Positions 15,502 to 24,505 of a DNA stretch of 64,000 nt are shown here, piece after piece. The DNA is from Bacillus pumilus (GTDB lineage: Bacteria > Bacillota > Bacilli > Bacillales > Bacillaceae), in assembly GCF_900186955.1 (NCBI RefSeq), contig NZ_LT906438.1, positions 248,001 through 312,000 of the forward strand. The letters are read 5' to 3'. A program made the position numbers and the translations under genes. The notes under the pieces are model-generated. The model was not told the DNA's origin and did no database searches. It worked only from the letters and a program-made list of their open reading frames with translations. Every line of letters starts with the position of its first letter. Position 1 is the first letter of the stretch.

Positions 15502-17010
15502 TTGAATACATTACAGGCATTACTTAACGACAGAATGGAACGCTCTTCACAAATTGAAGCGGTAACTGGCGGGGGTGTGTCTTATACATTTGAAGAATAT
15601 GCAAAGCGTATTGACCAGCTCGCTCATTACTTACATCAAAAGGGGATTCGAAAAGGGGACCGTGTTTGCTTTATTTGTCAAAACCATCATCACTTTTCAA
15701 CGATTATGCTGGCAGCCATTAAAGCAGGTGCAGTCGCAGTTCCGCTTAGCTGGCAGCTTACTTCTTTTGAGCTGGAAGGTATTTTGAAAAAAGCAGAGCC
15801 AAAGGCTTTATTTTTTGACCGTGAATTCCGTGACATCATTGCGGCAGTGAATGTGTCTTTAGAAAATTGCCTGATGGTGGAATCCGGTGTCAATGCGAAA
15901 ACAACACAGCTGTTTGAAGACATGTTGGCTTCAAATGATGGAAGTAACCTTGCTGAAGAGGTATCAGAAGAGGATCTAGCGATGATTTTATTCACCTCTG
16001 GGACAACGGGAAATCCAAAGGGCTGTATGGTCGGACATGGACGAATCTATCAATTTTTAACAAGACATGGGAATCGAGGATTCGATCTGAAAGGAAAACG
16101 GTACTTGGCGAGTCACCCTCTGTATCATATGAGTTCGATTAATCATCTAATCGCAGCTGCGATTGAAGGATATACGCTTGTCTTCTTACATGATGCAACA
16201 CCGAAGCGCATTTTAGAAACGATTGAGAAAGAAAGAATTACGTTCATGATGGCTTTCCCATCAGCTTACACGTACATGCTAGAAGAAATGAAACGCGGTT
16301 CGTACGATCTTTCATCTTTTGAAATTGCGATTTCTGGCGGTACGAAGGTGCCGGTACGCTTAATTAAAGATTACAAAGAAGTAGGCATTCAGATGATGCA
16401 TGGCTATGGAAGTACCGAAGCATGGGTTGTGAGTGCGTGGCATCCAGCGATGGGCGAGGATAAAATGGGCTCTGCAGGTAAAGTGGATCCGGATGTAGAA
16501 GTGAAAATCATGCACCCTGAGACAGAGGAGACATTGCCAGCTGGAGAAATTGGCGAAGTCGTTATGAGAAGCCCATTCTATTTTCTAGGCTACTATCATC
16601 AGCCTGACGCTACAGAGAAGGTGCTGAAAGATGGCTGGTTCCATATGGGAGATGCAGGCTATCTAGATGAAGACGGTTTTCTTTTCATCACAGGGAGATA
16701 CAAAGATGTGATTCTGTACGGTGGGGATAATATCTACCCTGACCAAGTAGAAGAGGTCATTGATCAAATTCCAGGTGTGATTGAATCAGCTGTCATTGGG
16801 GTGCCAGACGAATTATATGGTGAAGTGCCAAGTGCGTATATCGTAAAAGACGATTCTGTCGATTTTTGCGAAGAAGATGTGGTGAACTATTGCCAGGAAC
16901 GTTTGGCAGATTACAAAGTGCCCTCCATTCATTTCACACAGGAGCTGCCAAAAAACAAGCTTGGTAAAATCATGAAGAAAGATTTACGTGAATTGGTTGT
17001 GAATGCGTAG
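15502..17010 (+). CDS. AMP-dependent acyl-CoA synthetase
   Basis: About 502 residues of the ANL superfamily. Adenylation motifs are intact: MILFTSGTTGNPKGCMVGH (P-loop-like, about 157-175), MMHGYGSTEAW, and YLDEDGFLFITGRYKDVILYGGDNIYPDQVEE, with the C-terminal catalytic lysine in KNKLGKIMKKDLRE. It activates a carboxylic acid, probably a fatty or aromatic acid, to its CoA thioester. The frame opens at TTG 15487, with in-frame ATG 15493, but the GGAG at 15489-15492 best serves TTG 15502. It is divergent from a MarR regulator and 67 bases before an amino acid permease gene. Confidence 0.82.
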   Translation: MNTLQALLNDRMERSSQIEAVTGGGVSYTFEEYAKRIDQLAHYLHQKGIRKGDRVCFICQNHHHFSTIMLAAIKAGAVAVPLSWQLTSFELEGILKKAEPKALFFDREFRDIIAAVNVSLENCLMVESGVNAKTTQLFEDMLASNDGSNLAEEVSEEDLAMILFTSGTTGNPKGCMVGHGRIYQFLTRHGNRGFDLKGKRYLASHPLYHMSSINHLIAAAIEGYTLVFLHDATPKRILETIEKERITFMMAFPSAYTYMLEEMKRGSYDLSSFEIAISGGTKVPVRLIKDYKEVGIQMMHGYGSTEAWVVSAWHPAMGEDKMGSAGKVDPDVEVKIMHPETEETLPAGEIGEVVMRSPFYFLGYYHQPDATEKVLKDGWFHMGDAGYLDEDGFLFITGRYKDVILYGGDNIYPDQVEEVIDQIPGVIESAVIGVPDELYGEVPSAYIVKDDSVDFCEEDVVNYCQERLADYKVPSIHFTQELPKNKLGKIMKKDLRELVVNA

Positions 17011-17076
17011 TACCTATTCTGCTATAATGAAATTTGAATGATTTTTTGTTTTTCTAACGTTTTGGAGGGAAAGGGT

Positions 17077-18459
17077 TTGCGACATATTCTACGTAAGAAA
17101 CACATTCACGATTTGTTAGAACAGAGCAGGCAGCAAAAGGTAAAGAAAACGCTAGGCGGGCTCGATCTCACGCTCCTTGGTATAGGGGCAGTGATCGGCA
17201 CGGGGGTCATGGTGTTAACCGGAATTACAGCGGCTAAGGATGCAGGGCCGGCTGTCATTTTTTCCTTTGCCATCGCAGCGATTGTGTGCAGTTTGGCAGC
17301 ACTTTGCTATGCAGAAATGGCTTCAGCACTGCCTGTATTCGGCAGTGCGTACATTTATTCATATACAACGATGGGTGAGCTTGTCGGGCATCTAATGGGA
17401 TGGACGTTATTGTCCGTTTATATGCTGACTGCTTCAGCTGTCGCCAGTGGCTGGTCGAGCTATTTCAACAGCTTGCTTGAGGGGTTTGGAATTTCGATTC
17501 CCCATCAATTTTTAGCGGGACCTGAACAAGGCGGATATATGAATCTGCCAGCCATTATCATTGCCTTACTGATTGCGTGGATCTTATCTAGAGGAACGAA
17601 GGAAAGTAAAAAATTCAATAATATCATGGTGTTTGTGAAACTCGGTATTATTGTTCTTTTCATTGTAGTAGGCGGGTTTTATGTACAGCCATCCAATTGG
17701 CAGCCGTTCATGCCGTTTGGTGCAGAAGGCGTCATTGCTGGTGCTGCTGCTGTGTTTTTTGCCTTCTTAGGATTTGATGCGATTTCTGCTTCTGCAGAAG
17801 AGGTGAAAAATCCACAGCGGAACCTGCCAATTGGCATTATTGGCTCATTACTCATTTGCACGATCATTTACATTGTCGTTTGTTTGATTATGACAGGTAT
17901 GGTGCACTATACAAAACTGAATGTCACAGAGGCGATGTCCTATGTCTTGCAAAGTGTACATCAAAATAGTGTAGCCGGTATTATTTCTGTCGGTGCGGTC
18001 ATTGGATTGATGGCTGTGATTTTCGCCAATAATTATGCAGCAACTCGAATTGCCTATGCAATGGGACGAGATGGTCTTTTGCCGAAAGTGTTTTCGAAAA
18101 CAAACAAAAGCGATACGCCTGTTGCAAGCATATGGATGATTGGCGGCATGACAGCTGTTATTTCAGGGTTTATTGATTTAAAGGACTTGTCCAATTTAGC
18201 GAATATCGGTGCTTTATTGACGTTTGCAATGGTGAGTTTATCTGTCCTCATTTTGAGAAAGACACATCAGCAGCTTGAGAGGGGATTCCGGGTTCCATTT
18301 GTGCCGGTCTTGCCGATTATTTCAATGGGCTGCTGCTTGTTCCTTATGTTCAACTTACCAGGCCGGACGTGGCTTTACTTTGGTGTTTGGCTGTTAATCG
18401 GTGTTTTCATGTACGCAGCGTATTCAAACAAACATAGTGAATTAGCGAAATCTTCATGA
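17077..18459 (+). CDS. Amino acid permease (APC superfamily, YfnA-like)
   Basis: 460 residues from TTG 17077 (GGAGGG 7 bases upstream; the frame is open to 17038). About 12 membrane segments. LGGLDLTLLGIGAVIGTGVMVLTGITAAKDAGPAVIFSF is the CAT-subfamily start motif, and FFAFLGFDAISASAEEVKNPQRNLPIGI the conserved middle. Close in sequence to B. subtilis YfnA and YhdG/BcaP. It probably imports branched-chain or cationic amino acids with protons. It follows the acyl-CoA ligase gene by 67 bases and has its own terminator. Confidence 0.82.
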   Translation: MRHILRKKHIHDLLEQSRQQKVKKTLGGLDLTLLGIGAVIGTGVMVLTGITAAKDAGPAVIFSFAIAAIVCSLAALCYAEMASALPVFGSAYIYSYTTMGELVGHLMGWTLLSVYMLTASAVASGWSSYFNSLLEGFGISIPHQFLAGPEQGGYMNLPAIIIALLIAWILSRGTKESKKFNNIMVFVKLGIIVLFIVVGGFYVQPSNWQPFMPFGAEGVIAGAAAVFFAFLGFDAISASAEEVKNPQRNLPIGIIGSLLICTIIYIVVCLIMTGMVHYTKLNVTEAMSYVLQSVHQNSVAGIISVGAVIGLMAVIFANNYAATRIAYAMGRDGLLPKVFSKTNKSDTPVASIWMIGGMTAVISGFIDLKDLSNLANIGALLTFAMVSLSVLILRKTHQQLERGFRVPFVPVLPIISMGCCLFLMFNLPGRTWLYFGVWLLIGVFMYAAYSNKHSELAKSS

Positions 18460-18462
18460 GAA

Positions 18463-18499
18463 AAAGGTGCAAATCCGTTGACGATTTGTGCCTTTTTTC
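18463..18499 (+). terminator. Rho-independent terminator after the permease
   Basis: GGTGCAAATC, loop CGTTGAC, GATTTGTGCC followed by TTTTTT. Confidence 0.75.
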
Positions 18500-18559
18500 A
18501 TACGATTTGGGATAAGCTATAAAAGAGAAGATGGACGGAACAAGAGGAGGATGAGGGGT

Positions 18560-18925
18560 ATGATTAGTGTTAGTCCTTATATTGTGGTAGACGATGTGAA
18601 GGAATCTCTTCAATATTATCAAGGGATTTTTGGCGGTGATATTCATATTTTAAATGAACATCAAGACCGTGTGCTGCATGCAGAACTGCACCTTGGAGAA
18701 TCGCTGCTTCACTTTTCAGATACGTTTGACCGCACACCAAAGCCCGAGAATCTCAGATTGATTATGCAGTTTGACAATGAAGAAGAACTAAAGGCTGTAT
18801 ATGAAGCGCTAGAAGCTGATGGAGATGTACTGGTCGAATTACAGGATACGTTCTTTGGCGCCCTTCACGGGCAAGTACAGGACCGCAAAAATGGGTTGAT
18901 CTGGGTGCTGAATTATATGAAATAA
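18560..18925 (+). CDS. VOC family (PhnB-like) protein
   Basis: 121 residues: MISVSPYIVVDDVKESLQYYQGIFGGDIHIL at the start and NGLIWVLNYMK at the end, the standard beta-alpha-beta-beta-beta halves of a vicinal oxygen chelate protein of the PhnB/YjdN group. Metal ligands of true glyoxalases are not all recognisable, so catalysis is uncertain. GAGGAGG precedes ATG 18560 by 9 bases; the ATG at 18551 abuts it. The terminator that follows has been duplicated by repeat copy 2. Confidence 0.75.
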   Translation: MISVSPYIVVDDVKESLQYYQGIFGGDIHILNEHQDRVLHAELHLGESLLHFSDTFDRTPKPENLRLIMQFDNEEELKAVYEALEADGDVLVELQDTFFGALHGQVQDRKNGLIWVLNYMK

Positions 18926-18932
18926 ACCAAGA

Positions 18933-19149
18933 CCTTCACCTTCGTGAAGGTTCAGCGTGTAGACAAACCCTCGCATTCGGTGTCAGTCCTGCGTGCTGGT
19001 GCTCACGAATGACAAATTCGCTCCGCGCCAGTACTCGTCCTTTCTAGACTGCAAAGGTTTTCTATCACGCTGAAAAGAAGACAAAAGGCTAAAATCAAGA
19101 TCATTTTAGCCCTTTGTCAACAATCTGGCCCTTCACCTTCGTGAAGGTT
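18933..19149 (+). repeat. Terminator-inserted repeat element, copy 2
   Basis: The core of about 176 bases starts at CAGCGTG 18953 and ends near 19128. It differs from copy 1 at only a handful of positions, including the single-base changes that turn GACAAAGGG into GACAAAAGG and AATAAAG into AATCAAG. The flanking 20-base segment (18933-18952 and 19130-19149), CCTTCACC-TTCG-TGAAGG-type hairpin, is identical on both sides and unrelated to the flanks of copies 1 and 3. Only the right-hand hairpin is followed by a T run. It lies between the VOC gene and the yfhM-like gene, both on the plus strand. Confidence 0.85.
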
Positions 19150-19155
19150 TTTTTG
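19130..19155 (+). terminator. Terminator, right-hand duplicate, after the VOC gene
   Basis: CCTTCAC-CTTC-GTGAAGG followed by seven T residues; the left-hand duplicate (18933-18952) lacks the T run. Confidence 0.7.
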
Positions 19156-19233
19156 GGAGTGCTTTTATTTTCTGAAAAATGGGAAATATGCTATGTTGGA
19201 AGAATAAAGAACAAGGAGAAAGGTGGCAAAGGG

Positions 19234-20094
19234 ATGGAGCAAATTGAATTTCAATCAATCCAAACAAATGGTGTAACACTTCACACAGCAATAGCTGGAC
19301 CTGAGGATGGCCCGCTGCTTATACTGCTGCATGGATTTCCTGAGTTCTGGTACGGCTGGAAGAACCAAATTATGCCCCTAGCCGAGGCAGGCTATCGTGT
19401 CGTCGTTCCTGATCAAAGGGGCTACCATCTAAGTGATAAGCCAGAAGGAATCGAATCCTATGTATTAGATCAACTGAGAGATGATATTGTAGGGCTGATT
19501 AAGACGCTTAGTCCGAATCAAAAGGCGATTGTGGGTGGTCATGATTGGGGCGGAGCAGTTGCTTGGCATTTGGCATCCACACGTTCTCAATATGTAGAGA
19601 AACTAATCATTGTCAACATGCCGCATCCGCGGGTGATGATGAAGGTTCTTCCATTTTATCCCCCGCAGTGGAAGAAGAGCTCCTATATCGCATTCTTTCA
19701 GCTTCCGAATGTGCCAGAGGCAGCTCTTCAGGAAAATCACTTTCAAAAGCTGGATGAAGCCATTGGGCTGACTGCAAGACCCCATTTGTTCACGAAGGAA
19801 GATGTATCAAGCTATAAGCTGGCTTGGACGCAGCCAGGTGCCATGACCTCAATGCTGAATTGGTACCGCGCCATCAAAAAGGGCGGCTTTGAAAAGCCGA
19901 TATCAAAGCGCATTTTAGTACCTGTTCGCATGATCTGGGGGATGGAGGACAAGTTTTTAAGCAGAAAGCTGGCGAAGGAAACGATGAAGATTTGCCCAAA
20001 TGGACAACTAATTTTTGTTGATGATGCTTCTCATTGGATCAATCATGAAAAACCAGAAGTGGTGAACAAACTCATACTCGAATTTTTGAACTAA
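19234..20094 (+). CDS. yfhM: Alpha/beta hydrolase, epoxide hydrolase-like (YfhM)
   Basis: 286 residues, the same length as B. subtilis YfhM. Oxyanion segment LLILLHGFPEFWYGWKNQI (HGFPE), nucleophile elbow GGHDWGGAVAW with Asp as nucleophile in the Sm-x-D-x-G-G form (HDWGG), and a late DASHWINHEKP with the catalytic His. A nucleophilic Asp plus HGFPE is the pattern of epoxide hydrolases. In B. subtilis yfhM is a general stress gene under SigB. The frame is open upstream through the repeat element, but ATG 19234 with AAGGTGG 7 bases before it is the start. Confidence 0.85.
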   Translation: MEQIEFQSIQTNGVTLHTAIAGPEDGPLLILLHGFPEFWYGWKNQIMPLAEAGYRVVVPDQRGYHLSDKPEGIESYVLDQLRDDIVGLIKTLSPNQKAIVGGHDWGGAVAWHLASTRSQYVEKLIIVNMPHPRVMMKVLPFYPPQWKKSSYIAFFQLPNVPEAALQENHFQKLDEAIGLTARPHLFTKEDVSSYKLAWTQPGAMTSMLNWYRAIKKGGFEKPISKRILVPVRMIWGMEDKFLSRKLAKETMKICPNGQLIFVDDASHWINHEKPEVVNKLILEFLN

Positions 20095-20140
20095 AGAAAG
20101 AAGCTCTGATCAGAGGGGGAAACTCACTCTTGTCCCCATA

Positions 20141-20206
20141 GAAAAAACACCTCCATGTTTTTTCGGATCACAACGATCCGTTTTCAAACTTGAAGGTGTT
20201 TTTTAT
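20141..20206. terminator. Long terminator hairpin
   Basis: AACACCT near 20146 pairs with AGGTGTT near 20195, enclosing an inner GGATC/GATCC hairpin and ending in a T run. It lies between yfhM and the convergent glnT. Confidence 0.6.
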
Positions 20207-20255
20207 TTGTCTCATCTTATGGGGTCAGTCCCAAGAGGACCAGAGCTTTTTTGAT

Positions 20256-21683
20256 TTAACCGATTCGATTCTTTTTCAACGAAGCAGGTTCGTCGTCCCA
20301 GCATTCAATTTTCTCATTGTTTGGAACGACATTTTTATAAAAGACAGGATCCTTGCCTTCTTTTTTCTGTCTCGTATAATCCTTCAATGCTGCAAAGGCG
20401 ACCTTAGACAGCATGGTGATGGCGATGAGGTTGACGATGACCATGAGTCCCATGAAGAGATCGGCTAGACCCCACACGAGAGGAACAGTAGCAACTGCAC
20501 CGAAAAGAACCATTCCAATAACGGCAATTCGATAAATGTTAAGCCAAACTTTGTTGGCTCCAAGGAATTCAATGTTCGTTTCGCCGTAGTAATAGTTACC
20601 GATTAATGTACTAAAGGCGAATAGGAAAATCATGATAGCAAGGAATCCAGAGGCCCATGGTCCAATGCGCTGACTGAGTGAAGCCTGTGTTAATTCAATT
20701 CCTTGCAGGTTCGTTGTTTTGTATGCATCAGAGAACAGGACAAGGAAGGCTGTGCTTGTACAAATAATTAATGTATCTGTTAACACGCCAAACGCCTGAA
20801 TTAATCCTTGTTTTACAGGGTGACTTGTCACAGCTGTTGCTGCTGCGTTAGGTGCACTACCCATACCAGCCTCATTCGAGAAAAGACCGCGTTTAATCCC
20901 TTGTAATAATGCGCCGCCTAATGTTCCACCAGCAAACTGTTCAAACCCGAAGGCGTGTTTCACAATCGTACTGATGACACCAGGAAGTTCAGTGATATTT
21001 GTCACAATAACAAAGAATGCAATTCCGATATAGGCTAGAGCCAGCACAACGACAATGTATTCAGAAGCTTTTGCAATGGCTTGGATTCCCTTGAAAATAA
21101 TTGCTGCAAAAATAACAGCCATCACAATACCGACTGTTAAACGGTCTAATCCAAAGGAGTTTTCAAAAGCGACAGTAATTGTATTTGATTGCACCGCATT
21201 AAAGACGATTCCAAAAGAAATTGTAATCAGAATCGCAAATAAAATTCCCATCCAGCGCTTGTTTAACCCTTTTTCCATGTAATAAGCAGGTCCACCGCGG
21301 AATCCTGTTTTATCTTTCACTTTATACACTTGGGCTAATGTACTTTCAACAAAGCTTGAGGCAGAACCGATAATGGCTACGATCCACATCCAGAAGATTG
21401 CGCCAGGTCCACCAATTGCAATGGCGATGGCAATCCCTGTAATATTCCCTGTTCCTACACGTGCCGCCATACTGATGGCAAATGCTTGGAACGGTGATAT
21501 CCCTTCTTTTTCTTTTCTTCCTTCTTTCAGGACACGCACCATTTCTTTAATCATTCTCACTTGCAGGAAGCGTGTTCTATATGTGAAGTAGACACCAACT
21601 CCAAGTAACAGAGCAATGACAATATAAGTCCAAATAAAATCATTTGTATGTGTTAAATAAGATAGCAAAGCTTTTTCGTTCAT
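20256..21683 (-). CDS. glnT: Sodium:glutamine/alanine symporter (AgcS family)
   Basis: 475 residues, about 10-11 hydrophobic segments. Family signatures: GISPFQAFAISMAARVGTGNITGIAIAIAIGGPGAIFWMWI (residues about 60-100) and LFSNEAGMGSAPNAAATAV (about 265-285). It imports glutamine or alanine with sodium. Its place 34 bases downstream of glsA, divergent from glnK-glnL, matches the B. subtilis glsA-glnT (ybgJ-ybgH) operon, which is induced by glutamine through GlnL. ATG 21683 has GAGGTGATGTT upstream. Confidence 0.88.
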   Translation of the reverse strand: MNEKALLSYLTHTNDFIWTYIVIALLLGVGVYFTYRTRFLQVRMIKEMVRVLKEGRKEKEGISPFQAFAISMAARVGTGNITGIAIAIAIGGPGAIFWMWIVAIIGSASSFVESTLAQVYKVKDKTGFRGGPAYYMEKGLNKRWMGILFAILITISFGIVFNAVQSNTITVAFENSFGLDRLTVGIVMAVIFAAIIFKGIQAIAKASEYIVVVLALAYIGIAFFVIVTNITELPGVISTIVKHAFGFEQFAGGTLGGALLQGIKRGLFSNEAGMGSAPNAAATAVTSHPVKQGLIQAFGVLTDTLIICTSTAFLVLFSDAYKTTNLQGIELTQASLSQRIGPWASGFLAIMIFLFAFSTLIGNYYYGETNIEFLGANKVWLNIYRIAVIGMVLFGAVATVPLVWGLADLFMGLMVIVNLIAITMLSKVAFAALKDYTRQKKEGKDPVFYKNVVPNNEKIECWDDEPASLKKNRIG

Positions 21684-21716
21684 AACATCACCTCTTCGAA
21701 TTCATGACTGTTCATT

Positions 21717-22697
21717 TTAAAAAATACTGAGATCCCACTCTTTTGCGAGCTTTTTCAGCATCATGACACCGGTAATACTATTTCCGCAATCGTCAATGGC
21801 GGGACCATAAATGCCGATTCCGCAGCCTGTTTGAAATGGGAATTCTCTTCTTGCGCTTGGCGGAACGCAAGCCATAATTCCTCCAGACACACCACTTTTG
21901 GCTGGAACGCCTACGAAAGCAGCAAAATTACCAGACGCATTATACATGCCGCATGTCAGCATCAATGCCTTTGTTAGTCTTGCGATATCCTTTGGAATGA
22001 CTTGGACCTGTTTAAAGGGATGATAGCCATCACTTGATATAATCAGCCCAATCAAGGCGATGTCCTCTGTTGTAACCTCGATGGAACATTGCTTTAAGTA
22101 CACTTCTAATGTGTCCTCGACATCTGATTCTAAGTAATTGGTTTCTTTTAAGTAATAAGCAAGAGCACGGTTGCGGTGCGCAGTTGCCCATTCTGATTGA
22201 TAAACCTCTTCATTAACAGAGGGACGCTTACCTATTAAGTTTTCGATTAAATCGAAAATATATGCTAGCTTTTCTGTAGAAGTCTTTCCGGGAAGGATGG
22301 AGGATACGGTAATAGCTCCAGCATTAATCATTGGATTAAAGGGCTTCCCTGGTTTATGCATCTCAAGACGGTAGATGGAATTAAATGCATCACCAGTTGG
22401 CTCTACATCTACCCGGTCCAAGACGTATGGTACGCCTCTTCCTAAACAGGCAGCTATAAAGCTGATGACTTTTGAGATACTTTGCAGGGTAAAGGGAACG
22501 TCCCAATCACCATATCGTACAGATGATCCGTCTGGGCCTATCACGCTGATACCAAGTTGAGAGGAATTCACTTTTCCGAGTGCTGGAATGTAGCCAGCAT
22601 TCTGTCCGTTTTTGTAATACGGACGTATTTCTTCTGCCCATTGATTAACAGAAGACTGGCATGCGTGTTGTGTATTATTAGAAATTGCTGTTTTCAT
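21717..22697 (-). CDS. glsA: Glutaminase
   Basis: 326 residues; deaminates glutamine to glutamate and ammonia. It belongs to the serine-dependent beta-lactamase-like glutaminases: FTLQSISKVISF (Ser-x-x-Lys, about residues 66-70), then YNASGNFAAFVGVPAKSGVSGGIMACVP. Total length and sequence match B. subtilis YbgJ. The frame extends 18 codons further up, but ATG 22697 has GGAGG 6 bases upstream. First gene of the glsA-glnT operon. A cre site 200 bases upstream and a GlnL-like tandem repeat 270 bases upstream suggest catabolite and glutamine control. Confidence 0.92.
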   Translation of the reverse strand: MKTAISNNTQHACQSSVNQWAEEIRPYYKNGQNAGYIPALGKVNSSQLGISVIGPDGSSVRYGDWDVPFTLQSISKVISFIAACLGRGVPYVLDRVDVEPTGDAFNSIYRLEMHKPGKPFNPMINAGAITVSSILPGKTSTEKLAYIFDLIENLIGKRPSVNEEVYQSEWATAHRNRALAYYLKETNYLESDVEDTLEVYLKQCSIEVTTEDIALIGLIISSDGYHPFKQVQVIPKDIARLTKALMLTCGMYNASGNFAAFVGVPAKSGVSGGIMACVPPSARREFPFQTGCGIGIYGPAIDDCGNSITGVMMLKKLAKEWDLSIF

Positions 22698-22898
22698 ACG
22701 ATTCCTCCAATCAAAAATCAAAAAGTACCCTATTGAATTGGCGGATGACAAAAAATGCGATCAAATAGGCACGAAAACATGTTACACATCTTCAAAGAAC
22801 TTGTCATGCGCTGCTTGTACCACTCCTTTACACCTAAATATATGTTGAAATGAAGGCTTTGGCGGCGAAAAAACAAAAAGGGTTTTTAGTGAAAATTC

Positions 22899-22912
22899 AG
22901 AAAACGCTTACA
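22899..22912 (-). promoter_or_regulatory. cre (CcpA) site
   Basis: On the minus strand TGTAAGCGTTTTCT, which fits the consensus TGWAANCGNTNWCW at every position. It lies between glsA-glnT and glnK-glnL. Carbon catabolite control of glutamine use is the likely meaning. Confidence 0.65.
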
Positions 22913-22965
22913 TAGAGTTTCACTAAAATTGTTCATTCAATTTATCTTGGAAACTACACAATCTG

Positions 22966-22981
22966 ACGAAAATCTACAGAA
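22966..22981 (-). promoter_or_regulatory. Candidate GlnL binding repeat
   Basis: On the minus strand TTCTGT-AGAT-TTTCGT, which is the reported GlnL pattern TTTTGT-N4-TTTTGT with one mismatch in each half. Located in the region between glsA and glnK. Confidence 0.4.
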
Positions 22982-23150
22982 AAACTTACAAATAAAAATC
23001 GGTTTGTCGATCATTGTCTAAACAATTCCCATTATTGTAGACAATCACCAAAATGCTGAATAGCTGAAAGGTCACCATGGCGCCTCGGTGAATAGTCATA
23101 AAAAAGGATTTTGAGGAAAGAAGGAGCCGTAAAAATTATTTTTTTGTACG

Positions 23151-23179
23151 TTGTGAAGAAAAGAGTCTCCTTGTATACT
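23151..23179 (+). promoter_or_regulatory. Sigma-A type promoter for glnK-glnL
   Basis: TTGTGA (23151-23156), 17-base spacer, TATACT (23174-23179), 36 bases before the TTG start of glnK. Confidence 0.6.
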
Positions 23180-23214
23180 GTGGCTATGCAAAAAGGGGAA
23201 GGGATGTCAGTCAT

Positions 23215-24501
23215 TTGAGTTTAAACCAGCTTGTTAAAAAAGACGCATTCATATTAATTTTTATGGTGGTTATTGTGCCGCTTGCAGGAGAACTGAAGTT
23301 TTATCCTGTGAATGAAACGTTCCGGATCAGCTTTGGGGCACCTGCGTTTTTCTTTTGTTTATTACTCTTAAGGAAATCTAGACCGTTCTTGCCCGGGTTT
23401 TTAACAGGCGCAGCCATTGTGCTTTTTCGAGTAGGTTTAGATCTGATGCAGCATCATGCTGATCTCGCTACATCATTTTATCAGCAATTCCCAAGTTTCT
23501 TTTTTTATTTTACATATGCTTTCTTGTTCTTTGCCGTCCGTACGGGACGTTTTAAACAGCGTTCTATTTTTATTGGGATCATTGGTCTCATGATTGAATT
23601 AGTGGCTGATTTTGTTGAGCTGTTTGTACAATTTTTAGTGTTTGATACGACGATGACGCTATCAAAGCTGAGTGATATGTTTCTCATTGCGTTTGCTCAC
23701 AGCTTTGTCGTAATCAGCTTTTTTAATATGATGAAGCTGTATGAGGCACAATCAAGAGAGAAGCAGATCATGAAACAAAATGAGCATATGATGATGGTCA
23801 TTTCAAATTTATATGAAGAAACGGTTCATTTAAAGAAAACGTTAAAACATACAGAGCATATTACGCAAGAATCATACAGGCTTTACCGTCTCTTGCATGA
23901 ACACGAAGCAGGGAAGAAAGTGAGTCAGGAGCTGTTGAAGCTCGCAGGAGAAATCCATGAGGTGAAAAAGGACAATCAACGTATTTATGCTGGGCTTTCG
24001 AAGCTGATTTCTAAGGAAAATATGCAAGACTATATGAAGGCGGAAGAGCTCGTTCAAATTGTCCTTCGCATTCAAGAAAAGTATGCGCTCTCTCTAGGGA
24101 AAAACATCTCCTTTACATCTGATATAAGAGGCATTCATTTGCATGATTATCATGTGTTCATTTTCTTATCGCTCATTAATAATTTAATGGCAAATGCGGT
24201 TGAAGCCATAAAGGATGACGGAATGATCTCACTCGTATTGAAAGGAAGTCATGATAAAATAGAGATTCGGATTGAAGATGATGGCCCGGGGATTCCTGAA
24301 AAAATGAGAGAAATAGTATTTGATCCAGGCTATACTTCTAAATTTGATGCATATGGAACACCATCAACTGGGATTGGCTTATCCTATGTGAAAGAGCTGG
24401 TTAAAGAGCTTGGCGGTACAATTAAAATCGAACAAAGAGAAACAAAGGGAACGGCTTTTCAGCTACTCCTTCCTATACAAAATTTAATACAGAGAGGGTG
24501 A
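23215..24501 (+). CDS. glnK: Glutamine sensor histidine kinase
   Basis: 428 residues, resembling B. subtilis GlnK (YcbA). Residues 1-165 contain about six membrane segments forming the sensor part. A cytoplasmic helical region follows (about 180-290), then the HATPase domain: N box NNLMANAVEAIKDDG, G1 box IEDDGPGIPEKM, G2 box GIGLSYVKELVKELGGTI. The kinase belongs to the group whose phosphorylated His lies in a long coiled helix rather than a standard H box. Start TTG 23215 is taken from frame and position; the ribosome site (GAAGGGATG) is weak. It is followed 4 bases on by glnL and faces the glsA-glnT operon that the pair controls. Confidence 0.88.
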   Translation: MSLNQLVKKDAFILIFMVVIVPLAGELKFYPVNETFRISFGAPAFFFCLLLLRKSRPFLPGFLTGAAIVLFRVGLDLMQHHADLATSFYQQFPSFFFYFTYAFLFFAVRTGRFKQRSIFIGIIGLMIELVADFVELFVQFLVFDTTMTLSKLSDMFLIAFAHSFVVISFFNMMKLYEAQSREKQIMKQNEHMMMVISNLYEETVHLKKTLKHTEHITQESYRLYRLLHEHEAGKKVSQELLKLAGEIHEVKKDNQRIYAGLSKLISKENMQDYMKAEELVQIVLRIQEKYALSLGKNISFTSDIRGIHLHDYHVFIFLSLINNLMANAVEAIKDDGMISLVLKGSHDKIEIRIEDDGPGIPEKMREIVFDPGYTSKFDAYGTPSTGIGLSYVKELVKELGGTIKIEQRETKGTAFQLLLPIQNLIQRG

Positions 24502-24505
24502 GTGT

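Noticed and set aside
22698..22751. Upstream extension of glsA
   Set aside because: GGAGG directly before ATG 22697 and family comparison favour the shorter form.
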